Positions 8,797-18,540 are shown, numbered from the stretch's first letter. The stretch is DNA of 64,000 nt from Paraburkholderia antibiotica (GCF_012927125.1 NZ_JABBFZ010000002.1:248001-312000); one strand, 5' to 3'. Notes: generated by a model from the sequence alone, not told the origin. Made by a program: numbers and translations.

Positions 8797-9675
8797 TCAG
8801 CTGAAACGCGAGTCCAGCCACAGCGGTTTGTCGAAGCCATGTTTTTCGAATTCGACGCCGATCGCATCGGCGGTCCGGCGCATCAGCTCGAGATAGGAAC
8901 CGGCGATCTGCCGATGATTCGCCATGCTGACGATCCATATCAGACTCAGGCACGCGATCACGTGGCCGCGCACGCGAATCGGCACGGCCAGCGCGCTGAG
9001 CTGCCCTGGAAACGCCTGATCGGGACTCGGATAGTCGGCAGCGCGCATGCCGTAGCCCTGGCTCTCCGTGTCGGCCAGCACCTGCCGCACCCAGGCCTTG
9101 TTCGCGACCTGCAGATCGTCCGGATGCGCGGAGCTCGCGAGATTCTTCAGGATGCGCTGGCGTTCGCGCAGCGGACAGGCCGCCAGATACGCGCGCCCCA
9201 CCGCCGACCACAGCATGCGCGGATGCAGTCCCATGATGCGTCGGTTGATCGTCAGCGGGCCGTTGCCGCGATTGCTTTCGAGGATCACCATCTTGAAGCC
9301 GTCACAGATCGAGATATCGGACGGCCACAGCGTCTCGCGTTGCATCCGGCGCAACGGCTCCGCCGCGAGTTCGGTCAGGCGGCCTAGCGCGAGCGTCATC
9401 GCATCGGTCGCCTGCGTCGGTCCGCTCAGATGATATCGACCGTCGACCATGCGTCGCGACACCCAGCCTTCGTGCTCCAGCGTCTGCAGAATGCGCGCGG
9501 TGGTGGCCTTCGACAGCCCGCTTTCGCGCTGCAATTGCAGGAACCCGAAGCTGGCTCCGCTGCCGAGCAACGCGAGCACGCGCAAGCCGCGCGCGAGCGA
9601 CTGGATCGCCGGCCCCTGCGCGGTGGCGTCGTCTTGCTTCGCGTCGTCTTGCTGCGGATCGTTGCGCTTGTTCAT
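8797..9675 (-). CDS. IclR-family transcriptional regulator
   Basis: 292 residues. A short hydrophilic N-terminus precedes the helix-turn-helix region SLARGLRVLALLGSG and LSKATTARILQTLEHEGWV. The C-terminal ligand domain shows the IclR pattern around GPLTINRRIMGLHPRMLWSA and ALAVPIRVRGHVIACLSLIW. The start MNKRNDPQQ is used because TGGAGC precedes it. Its position inside the operon, between the transporter and the hydrolase, makes it the likely pathway regulator. IclR proteins commonly control aromatic-acid catabolism, which fits the dienelactone hydrolase neighbour. Confidence 0.88.
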   Translation of the reverse strand: MNKRNDPQQDDAKQDDATAQGPAIQSLARGLRVLALLGSGASFGFLQLQRESGLSKATTARILQTLEHEGWVSRRMVDGRYHLSGPTQATDAMTLALGRLTELAAEPLRRMQRETLWPSDISICDGFKMVILESNRGNGPLTINRRIMGLHPRMLWSAVGRAYLAACPLRERQRILKNLASSAHPDDLQVANKAWVRQVLADTESQGYGMRAADYPSPDQAFPGQLSALAVPIRVRGHVIACLSLIWIVSMANHRQIAGSYLELMRRTADAIGVEFEKHGFDKPLWLDSRFS

Positions 9676-9759
9676 CGTGCTCGCTCCAGGCTGATGCCGC
9701 GCGTGACGCTGCACCGGCTCGCCACGCTTTGCGCCGATCTACACCGGCGCGCTGTTCGC

Positions 9760-11031
9760 TTATTGCGTCGCGGGCTGGCCGTGCGCATCGATCGAGGCAA
9801 TCTCGCCGGACACCGATCTCTCGCCCAGCTTCGGATATCGCCCGAGGGTCAGCACCAGCAGCGACGCCACCAGCATGCACAGCGTCATCGCCAGCAGCGG
9901 GACCGCATAGCTCCGGTGCTGATCGAAATACACGCCGAGCAGCGGCGGCGCCAGCACGCCGCCCAGCGTGAAGGCCGACATATTCAGACCATAGAGTGCG
10001 CTGAACGAGCGCGTGCCCAGGTAGCGCCGCACCAGATAGGCCATCAGATCGGCCTCCGTGCCGACGGCCGCGCCCACCAGAAAGCAGCCGAGATTCAGCA
10101 GCGGCAACGTGCCCGCTTGCCTGAAGATCAGAAAGCCACCCGCGGTCAGCAGGAAGAAGGCACAGGCGACGAACGGCACCGCGATCAGATCGACCAGCAC
10201 GCCGCACAGCACGCGGCTCACCAGATTGCCCACGCCGATCAGCACGACGCCCGTGGCCGCCTGCGCGACGCTGAAACCACGATCGGTAATCAGCAGCGGA
10301 ATTTGCGGCATGAACGACAGCGTGCACGACGAGACCAGGAAGAAGATCGTCAGCATCGTCCACAGATGGCGACCGCGCAACGCCTGCGCCACCGTCAGGC
10401 CCAACGCGTCAGATGTGCCGCCGGCTTGTGAAGAACGCCGCCGCTCGGCGATCAGCAGCACCGCGAGCACGCCGCCCAGCACCGGAAAAATCGCCATCAT
10501 CCGATAGCCGGTACGCCAGCCGAAGAGCGCGACCGCGCTATGCGCGACACCCGGCCAGATCGCATTGCCGAGGCCGTAGGTCAGCGTGGAAACGGCGATC
10601 GCCGTGCCCAGCCGACGGTTGAACCATTGCGGCAGCACCGATACGTAGCCCACCGCCGTGGTCGGCGCGCCGCACAGACCGATCGCGAACGTCAGCGCGA
10701 GAAACATCCACAGGTGTCCCGCGAACAGCGACAGCGCGACCATCAGCGCGCCCACCGCAAGCGACGCGGCCAGCGTGATCGGCCGGATGCCGAAGCGGTC
10801 GAGCAACCGGCCGCCGATCGGCGCGCCGACCGCGCAGCCGAGCAGCGTCGCCGAAAACGCCAGCGACAGCTCGGTTCTGCCCCAGCCGAATTCCGCCAGC
10901 ACCGGCCGCATGAAAATCACGAGCGTCGGGAAAAAGAACACCCCATAACCGACGAAGCCGCCCAACGCTACGCCCAGCAGAACCGTCGCATGTCTCGCCT
11001 TCGAGACGCCGCCTGTCGCACGGCTTTCCAT
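9760..11031 (-). CDS. MFS transporter
   Basis: 423 residues with about 12 hydrophobic segments. The cytoplasmic loop GGRLLDRFGIRP is the MFS signature after the second helix. The first helices (GFVGYGVFFFPTLVIFMRP) resemble OFA/monocarboxylate-type carriers. The start MESRATGG is preceded by GAGGAGACGATT. It lies 49 bp after the EthD-like gene and 84 bp before IclR, so it is probably the uptake system for the operon's substrate or a product exporter. Substrate cannot be assigned from sequence. Confidence 0.85.
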   Translation of the reverse strand: MESRATGGVSKARHATVLLGVALGGFVGYGVFFFPTLVIFMRPVLAEFGWGRTELSLAFSATLLGCAVGAPIGGRLLDRFGIRPITLAASLAVGALMVALSLFAGHLWMFLALTFAIGLCGAPTTAVGYVSVLPQWFNRRLGTAIAVSTLTYGLGNAIWPGVAHSAVALFGWRTGYRMMAIFPVLGGVLAVLLIAERRRSSQAGGTSDALGLTVAQALRGRHLWTMLTIFFLVSSCTLSFMPQIPLLITDRGFSVAQAATGVVLIGVGNLVSRVLCGVLVDLIAVPFVACAFFLLTAGGFLIFRQAGTLPLLNLGCFLVGAAVGTEADLMAYLVRRYLGTRSFSALYGLNMSAFTLGGVLAPPLLGVYFDQHRSYAVPLLAMTLCMLVASLLVLTLGRYPKLGERSVSGEIASIDAHGQPATQ

Positions 11032-11080
11032 AATCGTCTCCTCTATGTGTCCTGACGTTAGCGCAACAAACGGCGTGTGA

Positions 11081-11845
11081 TTATTTTTTTGCTGCCGGTG
11101 CAGTCGTTTCGAGCGCCGACGGCAAGAGTTCGAGCGATTGCGCGTGCATCGCAACGTGTTCGCTGGCGCCGCCATGCTCCGGCATGCCGGCCCGATGCGC
11201 CCGCAACGCGCGGCGCACCGGAGAGTGCAAGGCCGCCTGCAACGCGGCGTCGGTATCGAACAGCACGCGGCTGCGCAGCATCCAGTTCAGGCAGCGCGCC
11301 GGCAAATCGGCCGGGCTGTAGTCGAGGCGGTTGTACACCTCGATCGCGCGCACGTCGGCAAAGCGCTGCATCAGCGGCACGTGCGCGCCGCGATATTCGT
11401 CTACCCAGGCCTGCGGGTCCGGTGGGTCGCCTTCGTAGCCCGCCCAATACGCGCAGCCGTCGCGTGGCGGCTTGGCGGCGCTTGCGTCTGCTGCATCTGC
11501 TGCATCTGCGACCGGATAGCGTTGCGTCCACATCGCCTGAGCCGTCAGATTGTGCTCGCGCAGCGCCTGCAGCGGGCTGCGGTAAAGCAACTCTGTCAGC
11601 GCACCGCCGCTTGCGCAGGCGCGCGCCAGTTCGCCCAGTTTGCGAAAGTGCAGCACCAGCAGCGAGTCCGGCGACGGCATCGCAGCGAGCAGCGGATCGC
11701 GGACGACAGCGGGCGCGTAATGGATCGCCTCCACCAGACCGTCGATCGCGCCGAGCCGCCCATCCCGCAGCACCGCGGCGATGCCGTCGCGCGACGCCGA
11801 GTGCGTGTCGCCATCGCGCCATTTCAGCAGCAGCGCGTAACTCAT
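11081..11845 (-). CDS. EthD-like dimeric alpha/beta-barrel protein
   Basis: 254 residues with no signal peptide. The segment YALLLKWRDGD at the start and WVDEYRGAHVPLMQRFADVRA in the middle have the appearance of EthD/ferredoxin-like alpha-beta barrel halves; the WxxEYRxxHxPL pattern is the best clue. Between the halves is an Asp/Ala-rich linker (VADAADAADASAAK). Its ATG overlaps the sulfatase stop as ATGA, so translation is coupled. EthD-like proteins accompany degradative oxidations, but no reaction can be stated here. Confidence 0.55.
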   Translation of the reverse strand: MSYALLLKWRDGDTHSASRDGIAAVLRDGRLGAIDGLVEAIHYAPAVVRDPLLAAMPSPDSLLVLHFRKLGELARACASGGALTELLYRSPLQALREHNLTAQAMWTQRYPVADAADAADASAAKPPRDGCAYWAGYEGDPPDPQAWVDEYRGAHVPLMQRFADVRAIEVYNRLDYSPADLPARCLNWMLRSRVLFDTDAALQAALHSPVRRALRAHRAGMPEHGGASEHVAMHAQSLELLPSALETTAPAAKK

Positions 11846-13515
11846 GGCTGCGCCTCCCGCTGCGGCAGATCGCGCGCGAGATCCTCGTAATAGCGGCAGG
11901 CGTTGCTGTACAACAGGTTGTCCGCCATGTCGTCAGCGCAGATCACGTTGTGCTTGACGACGTACGCGTCCCACGCGCGCAGCAACGCCGACACCGTATC
12001 GACGCGCGCTTCGGCGAGGTCGCGCGTTTCGCCGGGATCGTCGGCCAGGTCGTAGAGCTCCCAACCGCCGGAGCCCCACGGACGGTTCGTATGCACCAGC
12101 TTCCAGGAGCCGGCGCGCAACGCATAGCGGCCCTGCATCTCCCAGCCGGTGACGTGATCGAGCGGATGGATTTCGTCGCCGCCCTCGGTCCAGCAGTGCA
12201 GCATCGAGCGGCCTTGCAGCGTCGGCACAGGCTTGCCCTTGTAGGTCGTTTCCTGCGCGACGCCGGCCATCTGCAGGAACGTCGGCGCGAGATCGGTGAT
12301 GTGGGCGAACGCATCGACGATACGCCCAGCGCCCACCCGTTGCGGGCACGACACGATGCACGGCACCTTGATTCCGCCATCGTAGGTGAACGACTTGTAC
12401 ATGCGATGCGGCGTGCTGCTGACCTGCGCCCAACCGGGCCCCTGCTCGATGAACGAGCCCGGACGTCCGCGATTCTCGAGGCGGTTGTCCATCTTCGCGC
12501 GGATCCAGTCGCGCGTGCGCAGCGTGTCGAGCACCGAATTGCCTTCGGGTCCGTTGTCGGACAGAAACACGATCACCGTGTTGTCCCGCTGACCGCGTTG
12601 TTCGAGCGCCGCCAGCACGCGGCCGACGTGGTGATCCATGCATTCAACCATGCCCGCGTAGACGGCCATGTTGCGCGCCTCCAGCTCGCGAATGGCGGGC
12701 GGCAACGTGTCCCATTTCGGCCAGCGCGGATGACCGTCGTACGGTTCGCGAGCCGGATCGACCAGGCCGAGTTCGAGCTGACGCGCATGGCGCGCGCGCC
12801 GGATCGCGTCATAGCCGACCGCATAGCGGCCTTCGTAACGGGCGATATATTCGTCGGGCGCGTGCAGCGGGAAATGCGGCGCGGTGAAGGCCAGCATCGC
12901 GAAGAACGGCGCGCTCGACGCATCGTGTTCGGCCAGATAGCCGATCATTTTGTCCGCATACGCTTGCGACGAATAGAAGCCGGCGGTGGGCAGATCGATC
13001 AGTTGCCCGTCTTCGCGATAGGTCGCGAGCGGCGTGATCGACGGGTCGTTGGAGCCGGTCGCGGTCTGGTCGAAATGCGCCGACGAGCCGTCGATCAATC
13101 CATAAGACCGATCGAAGCCGCGTGCCTGCGGACCATGCTCGGCGTCGCGGCCCAGATGCCACTTGCCGGACAGATAGGTCCGGTAACCGCTGTCGCGCAG
13201 CCGCTCGGCCAGCGTCGGCGCGCGATCGTTCAGATACATTTCGTAGCCGGGTTTGCCGGCCTGGCGCGGGTCCATCACCTCCTGCAACGCGCCGAAGCCG
13301 ACCAGATGCGCATCCAGCCCGGTCAGCATCATCGCGCGACTCGGCGAACAGAACGGCGCGCAGTAGAAGCTGTTCATGCGGATACCGCGCATCGCGAGCT
13401 GATCGAGATGCGGAGTCGCGATTTCGCTGCCGTAACAGCCGAGATCGGAATACCCCAGATCGTCTGCCATGACGATCAGGAAATTGGGGCGTTGCTGGGT
13501 TCGCGTTTGACTCAT
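11842..13515 (-). CDS. Sulfatase (arylsulfatase type I)
   Basis: 557 residues. Asp18-Asp19 (IVMADDLGYSDLGCYG) are metal ligands, and CSPSR at 56-60 is the sulfatase signature whose cysteine is oxidised to formylglycine. Further metal and substrate motifs are GKWHLGR, FLSDNGPEGN and the late SWKLVHTNRPWGS. There is no signal peptide at the chosen start MSQTRTQ, suggesting a cytosolic enzyme. It is the first gene of the five-gene run. It hydrolyses sulfate esters of alcohols or phenols; the true substrate would follow from the neighbouring carrier and hydrolase. No sulfatase-maturase is visible in the window. Confidence 0.9.
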   Translation of the reverse strand: MSQTRTQQRPNFLIVMADDLGYSDLGCYGSEIATPHLDQLAMRGIRMNSFYCAPFCSPSRAMMLTGLDAHLVGFGALQEVMDPRQAGKPGYEMYLNDRAPTLAERLRDSGYRTYLSGKWHLGRDAEHGPQARGFDRSYGLIDGSSAHFDQTATGSNDPSITPLATYREDGQLIDLPTAGFYSSQAYADKMIGYLAEHDASSAPFFAMLAFTAPHFPLHAPDEYIARYEGRYAVGYDAIRRARHARQLELGLVDPAREPYDGHPRWPKWDTLPPAIRELEARNMAVYAGMVECMDHHVGRVLAALEQRGQRDNTVIVFLSDNGPEGNSVLDTLRTRDWIRAKMDNRLENRGRPGSFIEQGPGWAQVSSTPHRMYKSFTYDGGIKVPCIVSCPQRVGAGRIVDAFAHITDLAPTFLQMAGVAQETTYKGKPVPTLQGRSMLHCWTEGGDEIHPLDHVTGWEMQGRYALRAGSWKLVHTNRPWGSGGWELYDLADDPGETRDLAEARVDTVSALLRAWDAYVVKHNVICADDMADNLLYSNACRYYEDLARDLPQREAQP

Positions 13516-14036
13516 GCCGCGGTGTCTCCATGCTGTTGACCGCACGCGTTGTCGAAGGCGGCGGTGGGCTGGAAACGACTATAAGTCGCGCTCGATGTGC
13601 AAGAGAAATGGTCCGCATAGCGGACCATCGCGAGCTGGGGATGGGCGTGCGAATGAAGGGCGGGCGGTTGTCGCCGGCGTGTGGAGGGGAACGGCAGGGG
13701 ACTGGCGTCGTTGCCGTAACAATGGCTCGACGGGTTCTCGATCGGCGGATCGGCTCGACGTGCCGTTTTGCGTGGCGGGGAATGCTGTTGTGGGTCGTGG
13801 CCGATCGTCGCCGACGCGCGGACCGCGCCGGCATTGCGAAATCGATCAGACGATCAGATGATCGGAATCAACCGGGCTGCCTGGAGGCGGACCGATACTT
13901 CGCGTCATACTTCACGCAAAAGCACGGTCCGTTGCATGACTGACTTACTCATCAGGCAATCACGCATCAGGCAAAGCAATTCGATGGCAGTGGTCGATGC
14001 GAGCCGAGCGGCGCGCGCGACCACCACCAGGTTCAC
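13516..14036. other. Intergenic, no gene recognised
   Basis: This 521-bp stretch lies upstream of the sulfatase operon and downstream of the lipoprotein gene. It should contain the operon promoter. Short open frames exist on both strands but none has a ribosome site or recognisable protein. Clustered GATCA/GATC repeats occur near 13840-13870 and two TCATCAGGCA-type repeats near 13950-13975. Confidence 0.5.
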
Positions 14037-14498
14037 TCACTGCGCCGACGCATGCGACCGCAGAAACGGCACATAACCGTTCTGCGTCTTCAGGATCTTG
14101 TCCGCGCATTCGTCGTAGTCCGAACCCTTTTCGCTGTCGCGGCCATACATGCCACGGCACTGCGCGAACAGCGTGAGCGTCGCGCCGCCGTTGGCCTTCG
14201 CGGCACGCGTCGCCGAGAACGAGGCCTTGCCCGAATCGTCGGGGACGTCGGTATCGATCGAGACCGCGTCCGCGTGGATCACGTGCGTGTCGGAATGCTG
14301 TTCGATATAACGCTTCGTCGCGGCCCACGCGGCATCGCAATTGGTGGGCGAGCAATCGATCACCGCGCCGCGTTGCGCGGCGGCGAGGTTCGGTTCGCTA
14401 TGCAGGATTTCCTCCTGAGCGCGCCTGGCCTGTTTTTCCTCCGACGAGCAGGCGGCGAGTGCCAACGCAACGAGTGCAAAGACTGCGATCTTCTTCAT
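14037..14498 (-). CDS. Small lipoprotein
   Basis: 153 residues beginning MKKIAVFALVALALAACSS, a classic lipoprotein signal with Cys17 as the acylation site. GGGAAG stands upstream of this ATG, which is preferred over a start 24 codons earlier. The mature part has four further cysteines, in DCSPTNCDAAW, FAQCRGMYG and YDECADKI, which may form disulfides in the periplasm. No domain is recognised. It stands alone between the sulfatase operon and a methyltransferase gene. Confidence 0.75.
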   Translation of the reverse strand: MKKIAVFALVALALAACSSEEKQARRAQEEILHSEPNLAAAQRGAVIDCSPTNCDAAWAATKRYIEQHSDTHVIHADAVSIDTDVPDDSGKASFSATRAAKANGGATLTLFAQCRGMYGRDSEKGSDYDECADKILKTQNGYVPFLRSHASAQ

Positions 14499-14606
14499 GA
14501 GTGACTTCCCTGGCCATATTCGAGCGGGATTATAGCGGTGCCGGGGAAGGGATCGCGGATTGGCGCGCATCGCCTCCGCTCGTTCGGACAGGTTCAGCGC
14601 GGGGCA

Positions 14607-15467
14607 CTACGTTGCCGCCACCAGCAACTCCTCCGCATTGCCCGGCGGCCGCAGGCCATCGGCTCGGCCCGCGAAATAACGCTGGGTCAGATCCTCCGCC
14701 GATACGTGCCGTGCTTCGCCAAAGCCCGCTTCGCGCGCCATCGCCGTGATCTGCTGCGGTGTGAAGAAACTGATGAACGGCGTCCCGCTGGCGCGCGCGC
14801 CCTTCTCCGCCATCTCGAGCCCTGGACGCACGTCGGGGTCGGCCATCTCCAGCGGCAGCAGGAAGGTCATCGCGAACGTCGAACCGGCCGCGAGCCCGGC
14901 GACTTCGCGCAGCGTCGCCGCGTTCGCCTCCTTCGTCAGATACATGCTGACGCCGGTCGATACGATCACGGCCGGCCGGCTTTCGTCGAAGCCCTCGGCG
15001 ACGAGACGCTGCCGCCAGCTATCGCCGGCCTCGAAATCGACCGGCACGAAACGCAGCCAGTCCGGCACGCCGAAACCCAGTTCGCGCAAGCGCCGACGCT
15101 TCCATGCCTGCGGGCCCGGCGGATCGACTTCGAACACCGTCAGCCGCGACGCCAGCTCGGGCCGGCGCTGCGCGAAGCTGTCGAGACCCGCGCCGAGAAT
15201 CACATACTGACCGACGCCGCGTTCCACCTGCTCGATCACCAGGTCTTCGATAAAGCGGGCACGCGCGACGATCGATGCGCGAAAAGGCCGCGTGAATTGC
15301 GGGTCCATGTCGCCGCGGCTGCGCCAGTCTTCGGCGGGCGCGAGCAGTTGCAGACCGACTTCGTCTTCGAGCACGTGCGGCGGCGCATCGGCCTGCACGT
15401 GCAGCGCGCGCCACAATGCGACGCGCGCGGCGGTGCTGTCGGGTACGTCCTGGGGTTGATCGTTCAT
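14607..15467 (-). CDS. LCM-family SAM-dependent methyltransferase
   Basis: 286 residues of the TIGR00027/leucine-carboxyl-methyltransferase-like class. The SAM site is YVILGAGLDSFAQR, followed by VFEVDPPGPQAWKRRRL and the VSTGVSMYLTKEANAATLRE block that is typical of this family. The N-terminus carries DPQFTRPFRASIVARARFIE, another family mark. The methyl acceptor is unknown in most members. The gene is alone, 86 bp downstream of the second dehydratase on the same strand. Confidence 0.82.
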   Translation of the reverse strand: MNDQPQDVPDSTAARVALWRALHVQADAPPHVLEDEVGLQLLAPAEDWRSRGDMDPQFTRPFRASIVARARFIEDLVIEQVERGVGQYVILGAGLDSFAQRRPELASRLTVFEVDPPGPQAWKRRRLRELGFGVPDWLRFVPVDFEAGDSWRQRLVAEGFDESRPAVIVSTGVSMYLTKEANAATLREVAGLAAGSTFAMTFLLPLEMADPDVRPGLEMAEKGARASGTPFISFFTPQQITAMAREAGFGEARHVSAEDLTQRYFAGRADGLRPPGNAEELLVAAT

Positions 15468-15553
15468 GACGGTGCTATTCCGGTTCGTTCATCGTGGCAC
15501 ACGAGCGCGGCCCGGGCGGAAATCAAGCCAAAACTCAAGCGAAGGCGCTCACC

Positions 15554-17257
15554 CTACTTCAGAAAGCGGAAATCGCAACCTTCGTCGGCCTGCAGAATTT
15601 CCTGCTCGTACAGCTTCGCATAGCCGCGCGCGGCCGGCGCCTGCGTGCGCGGCGGCAGCGCGGCCCGGCGCCGCGTCAGTTCTTCGTCGGACACCAGCAG
15701 ATCGAGCGCGCGATTCGCCACGCTCAAGCGAATCCGGTCACCGTTGCGCACGAGGCCGAGCGGGCCGCCCGATGCCGAATCCGGCGTGATGTGCAGCACG
15801 ATCGTGCCGTACGCGGTGCCGCTCATCCGTGCATCGGACATCCGCACCATGTCCTTCACGCCGGCGCGCGCGAGCTTGGCCGGAATCGGCAGATAGCCGG
15901 CTTCGGGCATCGCCGACGCACTCGTCGGCCCCGCGTTCTGCAGCACCAGAAAATCGTCGGCGTTCACGTCGAGGTCGTCGCTATCGATACGATTCGCGAG
16001 ATCTTCGAGCGACTCGAACACGACCGCGCGCCCTTCCCGCTCGAATAGTTGCGGATCGGCCGCCGAGCGTTTCAGGATCGCGCCGCCCGGTGCGAGGTTG
16101 CCGAATAGCGCGACGAGCCCGCCGGTCTCGCGCACCGGCTGCGCGTACGGCCGCACCACCGTCTGATCGACCCAACTGACGTCGTGCAGCCGCTCGCCGA
16201 GCGTTTCGCCGCTCACCGTGCGGCAGTCGAGGTGCAGCAGATGTTTGAGCTCGCGCAGAATCGCCGGCACGCCGCCCGCCGCGTACAGGTCTTCCATGTA
16301 GTGCTCGCCGGTCGGCTTCAGATTGACGAGCACCGGCGTCGTGTCGCTCAGTTCGTTCAGCCGTTGCAGATCGACCTTCACGCCGACACGACCGGCAATC
16401 GCGGTCAGATGGATCACCGCATTGGTCGAACCGCCGATCGCGAGCAACACGCGCAGCGCGTTTTCGACCGAGCGCGCGGTGATGATGTCGGAAGGCAGGA
16501 TCGGCTTCGCGATCAGCTCGAACGCGATCCTCCCGGTTTCTTCCGCGATGCGCAGACGGTCCGCGTCGACGGCCGGGCACGCGGCGCTATTCGCGGGCAT
16601 CATGCCGAGCGTTTCGGCGATGATCGCCATCGTGCTCGCGGTGCCCATCACCGCGCAGGTGCCCGCGGTCGATGCGAGCCTTCGCTCGACGGTGTCGATC
16701 TCCCTCGCGTCGATTTCGTTCGCGCGAAAGCGGGCCCAGAAGCGGCGGCAATCGGTGCATGCGCCGAGCCGTTCGCCGCGATGACGACTCGTCGACATCG
16801 GCCCCGCGACCAGTTGCACCGCGGGCAGATTCGCGGACGCCGCGCCCATCAGCTGCGCGGGCACGGTCTTGTCGCAGCCGCCGAGCAGCACGACCGAATC
16901 CATCGGCTGCGCGCGCGTCATTTCCTCGACGTCCATCGACATCAGATTGCGGAACTTCAGGCTGGTCGGCGCGAGAAAGGTCTCGCCGAGCGAGATGGTC
17001 GGAAACTCGATCGGCAGGCCGCCGGCCGCGAGCACACCGCGCTTGACCGCGTCGATCATCTCGGGGAAATGGCGGTGGCAGTTGTTGAAGCCGCTCGCCG
17101 AATGCGCAATGCCGACGATCGGCCGCTCCAGCATCTCGCGGCTATAGCCCATCGAGCTCGCGAATGTGCGGCGCAGATAGACGCTGAATTCGCGGTCGCC
17201 GTAATTGGTGAGACCTTTGGCGAAGCCGACCGGCTTGTTGCTGGGTTGATCGCTCAT
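15554..17257 (-). CDS. IlvD/Edd-family dehydratase, second paralog
   Basis: 567 residues. Cys60 (FNNCHRHF), Cys128 (GGCDKTVPA) and Cys201 (AGTCAVMG) occupy the family's Fe-S ligand positions; SDARMSGTAYG is present near the end. It is clearly divergent from the copy at 553-2286: the first cysteine motif is NNCH instead of TPCN and the C-terminus stops at FRFLK. The start MSDQPSN is chosen by the family's usual N-terminus; the upstream ribosome site is weak. It is probably a sugar-acid dehydratase. Neighbours (GltS-type symporter upstream, methyltransferase downstream) do not reveal the substrate. Confidence 0.85.
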   Translation of the reverse strand: MSDQPSNKPVGFAKGLTNYGDREFSVYLRRTFASSMGYSREMLERPIVGIAHSASGFNNCHRHFPEMIDAVKRGVLAAGGLPIEFPTISLGETFLAPTSLKFRNLMSMDVEEMTRAQPMDSVVLLGGCDKTVPAQLMGAASANLPAVQLVAGPMSTSRHRGERLGACTDCRRFWARFRANEIDAREIDTVERRLASTAGTCAVMGTASTMAIIAETLGMMPANSAACPAVDADRLRIAEETGRIAFELIAKPILPSDIITARSVENALRVLLAIGGSTNAVIHLTAIAGRVGVKVDLQRLNELSDTTPVLVNLKPTGEHYMEDLYAAGGVPAILRELKHLLHLDCRTVSGETLGERLHDVSWVDQTVVRPYAQPVRETGGLVALFGNLAPGGAILKRSAADPQLFEREGRAVVFESLEDLANRIDSDDLDVNADDFLVLQNAGPTSASAMPEAGYLPIPAKLARAGVKDMVRMSDARMSGTAYGTIVLHITPDSASGGPLGLVRNGDRIRLSVANRALDLLVSDEELTRRRAALPPRTQAPAARGYAKLYEQEILQADEGCDFRFLK

Positions 17258-17337
17258 GGTGTGTGCTTGCCCTGGATACCTGTGCGTCGCTGCCGACACG
17301 GCCGACACTGTCTACGCTCGCGCACCGCCCGGCGCGC

Positions 17338-18540
17338 TCAGTGCAGAAACGGCAGCGCGAGAAACAGCTTGATCACGACCGCATTGACGATGTCCATGAA
17401 AAACGCGCCGGTCATCGGCACGATCAGAAACGCGACGTGCGAATGGCCGAAGCGGTTGGTGATCGCCTGCATGTTCGCGATCGCCGTGGGCGTCGCGCCG
17501 AGACCGAGGCCGCACTGCGCCGCGCACAGCACGACCGCGTCGTAGTCGCGGCCCATCGCCGGGAACGTGACGAACACCACGTAGAGCGCCATCAGCAGCG
17601 TCTGCGCGGCGAGAATCACGATGATCGGCACGGCCAGCGCGGCCAGTTCCCACAGGTCGAGCCGCATCAGCGCCATCGCGAGAAAGAGCGCGAGGCTGAC
17701 GTTGCCGATCAGTGCGACCGCGTGCTGATCGAGTTGCACCCGCACGAGCGCGAGCAGATTGTTCAGCACCACACCGGTAAACAGTACGCACACGAAAGTC
17801 GGCAATTCGAACACGGTGCCGGCCAGCCGGTCGGCGAGCGCTTCGCCGCCGGCGAGGCAGACGGAAATCAGCGTGAGCGTCGTGATGATCGCGGCGGGCG
17901 TGGTCGGCTGCTGAGCCTTCGGTTCTTCGAAGACCAGCGTTTCCTCATCGCGCTGCCTGACGCGCTGCAGTTCGGCAGGGCTGAGCCGGCGCAGCAGCAT
18001 ACGCGCGATCGGGCCGCCGAGCACGCCGCCTATCACGAGCCCGAAGGTCGCGCACCCGATCGCGATTTCGGTCGCCGCGGCGATCCCGTGATGCTCGGTG
18101 AACACCTGGCTCCACGCGGCGCCCGTGCCATGGCCCCCCGACAACGTGACGGAGCCGCCCAGCACGCCGAGCAACGGATCGACGCCCAGCGCGAACGCGA
18201 GCAGAATGCCGAGCACGTTCTGCAGGATCAGCACGCCGCTGACCAGCGCAAGAAAACGCACCAGCACCGGGCCGCCCGCCTTCAGGCTCGACAGATTCGC
18301 GTTCAGACCGATCGTCGAAAAGAACGCCAGCATCAGCGGCGTTTGCAGCGTCGCGTCGAATTTGATCTCGACATGCGTGGTGACGCGCGCGAGCAGCACG
18401 AAGATCGCCACGACGAGCCCGCCCGCGACCGGCGCGGGAATCGAATAGGTGCGCAGCACACCGATCCATTGAACGAGTCTTTCGCCGAGTAGCAGCACCA
18501 GCGAGGTCGCGACCAGAGTGGCGTAGATGCCGATAGTCAT
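17338..18540 (-). CDS. gltS: Sodium/glutamate symporter GltS
   Basis: 400 residues, the usual GltS length, with about ten hydrophobic helices arranged as two inverted halves. Characteristic segments are VAGGLVVAIFVLLAR in the first half, LLGVLGGSVTLSGGHGTGAA, and in the second half LGATPTAIANMQAITNRFG. The protein imports glutamate with sodium across the inner membrane. It precedes the second dehydratase with an 80-bp gap and may be cotranscribed, although no metabolic link is obvious. Confidence 0.9.
   Translation of the reverse strand: MTIGIYATLVATSLVLLLGERLVQWIGVLRTYSIPAPVAGGLVVAIFVLLARVTTHVEIKFDATLQTPLMLAFFSTIGLNANLSSLKAGGPVLVRFLALVSGVLILQNVLGILLAFALGVDPLLGVLGGSVTLSGGHGTGAAWSQVFTEHHGIAAATEIAIGCATFGLVIGGVLGGPIARMLLRRLSPAELQRVRQRDEETLVFEEPKAQQPTTPAAIITTLTLISVCLAGGEALADRLAGTVFELPTFVCVLFTGVVLNNLLALVRVQLDQHAVALIGNVSLALFLAMALMRLDLWELAALAVPIIVILAAQTLLMALYVVFVTFPAMGRDYDAVVLCAAQCGLGLGATPTAIANMQAITNRFGHSHVAFLIVPMTGAFFMDIVNAVVIKLFLALPFLH

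Noticed and set aside
13530..13943. 137-codon plus-strand frame before the sulfatase operon
   Set aside because: Overlaps the likely promoter region, has no ribosome site, and its Arg/Gly/Trp-rich sequence matches nothing I know.
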